Of a stretch of 7,915 nucleotides of DNA, positions 7,576 to 7,915 are shown one piece after another. A program made the position numbers and the translations under genes. The stretch is from Chloroflexota bacterium (lineage in GTDB: Bacteria > Chloroflexota > Anaerolineae > B4-G1). The notes below the pieces were generated by a model. That model ran no database searches. It was not told the origin of the DNA and saw only the letters and a program-made list of their open reading frames with translations. The stretch lies in assembly GCA_003648085.1 (NCBI GenBank), contig QMOC01000100.1, positions 1-7,915 of the forward strand. Reading direction: 5' to 3'. The first letter of the stretch is position 1. Each line of letters begins with the position of its first letter.

Positions 7576-7905
7576 TCAGCGACTGAGGACCATAAAGGCG
7601 ATGAGCAGCCCATAGATGGCGATACCTTCGGCCAGGCCGACGAAGATGAGCGCACGACCGAAGGCCTCCGGCTTCTCAGCGATGACCCCAATGGCGGCTG
7701 CTCCTGTACCGCTCACAGCGTAGCCAGCGCCGAGTGATCCCAGGCCGACGGCGATGGCGGCGGCAAGGGAGGCATACGCGTCGCCACCGGACTCCTGAGC
7801 CAGCCCCGCCGCATGGACGATGGTGGCAGGCATGAAAAACCAGATCAGTCCCATGCCGAGCATCACCAGCGCCAGCACTAGATTGAAATTCTTCAGGCCC
7901 TGCAC
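7576..7905 (-). CDS. atpK: V/A-type ATP synthase subunit K (proteolipid ring), 5' end possibly outside window
   Basis: K subunits form the membrane ring that carries ions and turns the shaft. The 109 residues counted from the in-frame GTG at 7905 hold three hydrophobic segments. The first (about 7-30, FNLVLALVMLGMGLIWFF) ends in IVHAAG and, with the preceding Lys, may be a signal-like leader. The other two (about 45-72 and 85-107) form the usual helical hairpin around a polar loop (EKPEAFGR). The second carries the ion-binding Glu93 in GLAEGIAIYG. The first hairpin helix shows no Gln, and Glu93 is not followed by Ser or Thr; both suggest proton rather than sodium coupling, an inference only. 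The frame stays open upstream to the window end (RKLV before GTG), so the true start may lie beyond 7915. A downstream ATG at residue 15 would give a shorter leader. Confidence 0.9.
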   Translation of the reverse strand: MQGLKNFNLVLALVMLGMGLIWFFMPATIVHAAGLAQESGGDAYASLAAAIAVGLGSLGAGYAVSGTGAAAIGVIAEKPEAFGRALIFVGLAEGIAIYGLLIAFMVLSR

Positions 7906-7915
7906 CAGTTTGCGA

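Overview
The window is a bacterial V/A-type (rotary) ATPase operon read entirely on the minus strand, followed by a universal stress protein gene and then by a separately promoted ACT-domain gene cut by the window edge. In transcription order (high to low coordinates) the genes are K (membrane rotor ring), F, E, A, B, D, uspA-like, and after a gap of about 300 bases the ACT gene. Most junctions overlap by 4 bases or are separated by fewer than 30 bases, so K through uspA look like one transcription unit. Its promoter must lie upstream, beyond base 7915.

The proteins work together as follows. A and B form the alternating catalytic head. D and F form the central rotating shaft, E is part of the peripheral stalk, and K forms the ion-carrying ring in the membrane. 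Subunits C and I, which are needed for a complete enzyme, are not in this window. The usp-like protein keeps the full ATP-binding motif of its family, and its position 18 bases after D makes it a likely co-expressed partner or stress-linked passenger.

Three features stand out. First, the catalytic A subunit is interrupted exactly in its P-loop, between the Lys and Thr of GAGK|T, by an in-frame 534-residue intein. It has intact splice residues, two LAGLIDADG-type motifs and an additional uncharacterised segment. Second, subunit D has a tail of about 55 residues beyond its expected end, containing three copies of an 11-residue repeat (YRDIxGGKSPI) whose copies differ at DNA level almost only at synonymous positions. 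Third, a heptanucleotide tandem repeat (TACTCCC on the plus strand, three copies) spans the B stop codon and merges into the D ribosome binding site.

The near-consensus sigma-70 promoter before the ACT gene, the strong Shine-Dalgarno sites and the GC-rich coding bias point to a bacterium rather than an archaeon. A V/A-ATPase of this type in a GC-rich bacterium would fit Chloroflexota or Deinococcus-Thermus-like lineages, but that assignment is a guess. The stretch 279-579 holds a promoter, a possible terminator and no gene I can support.
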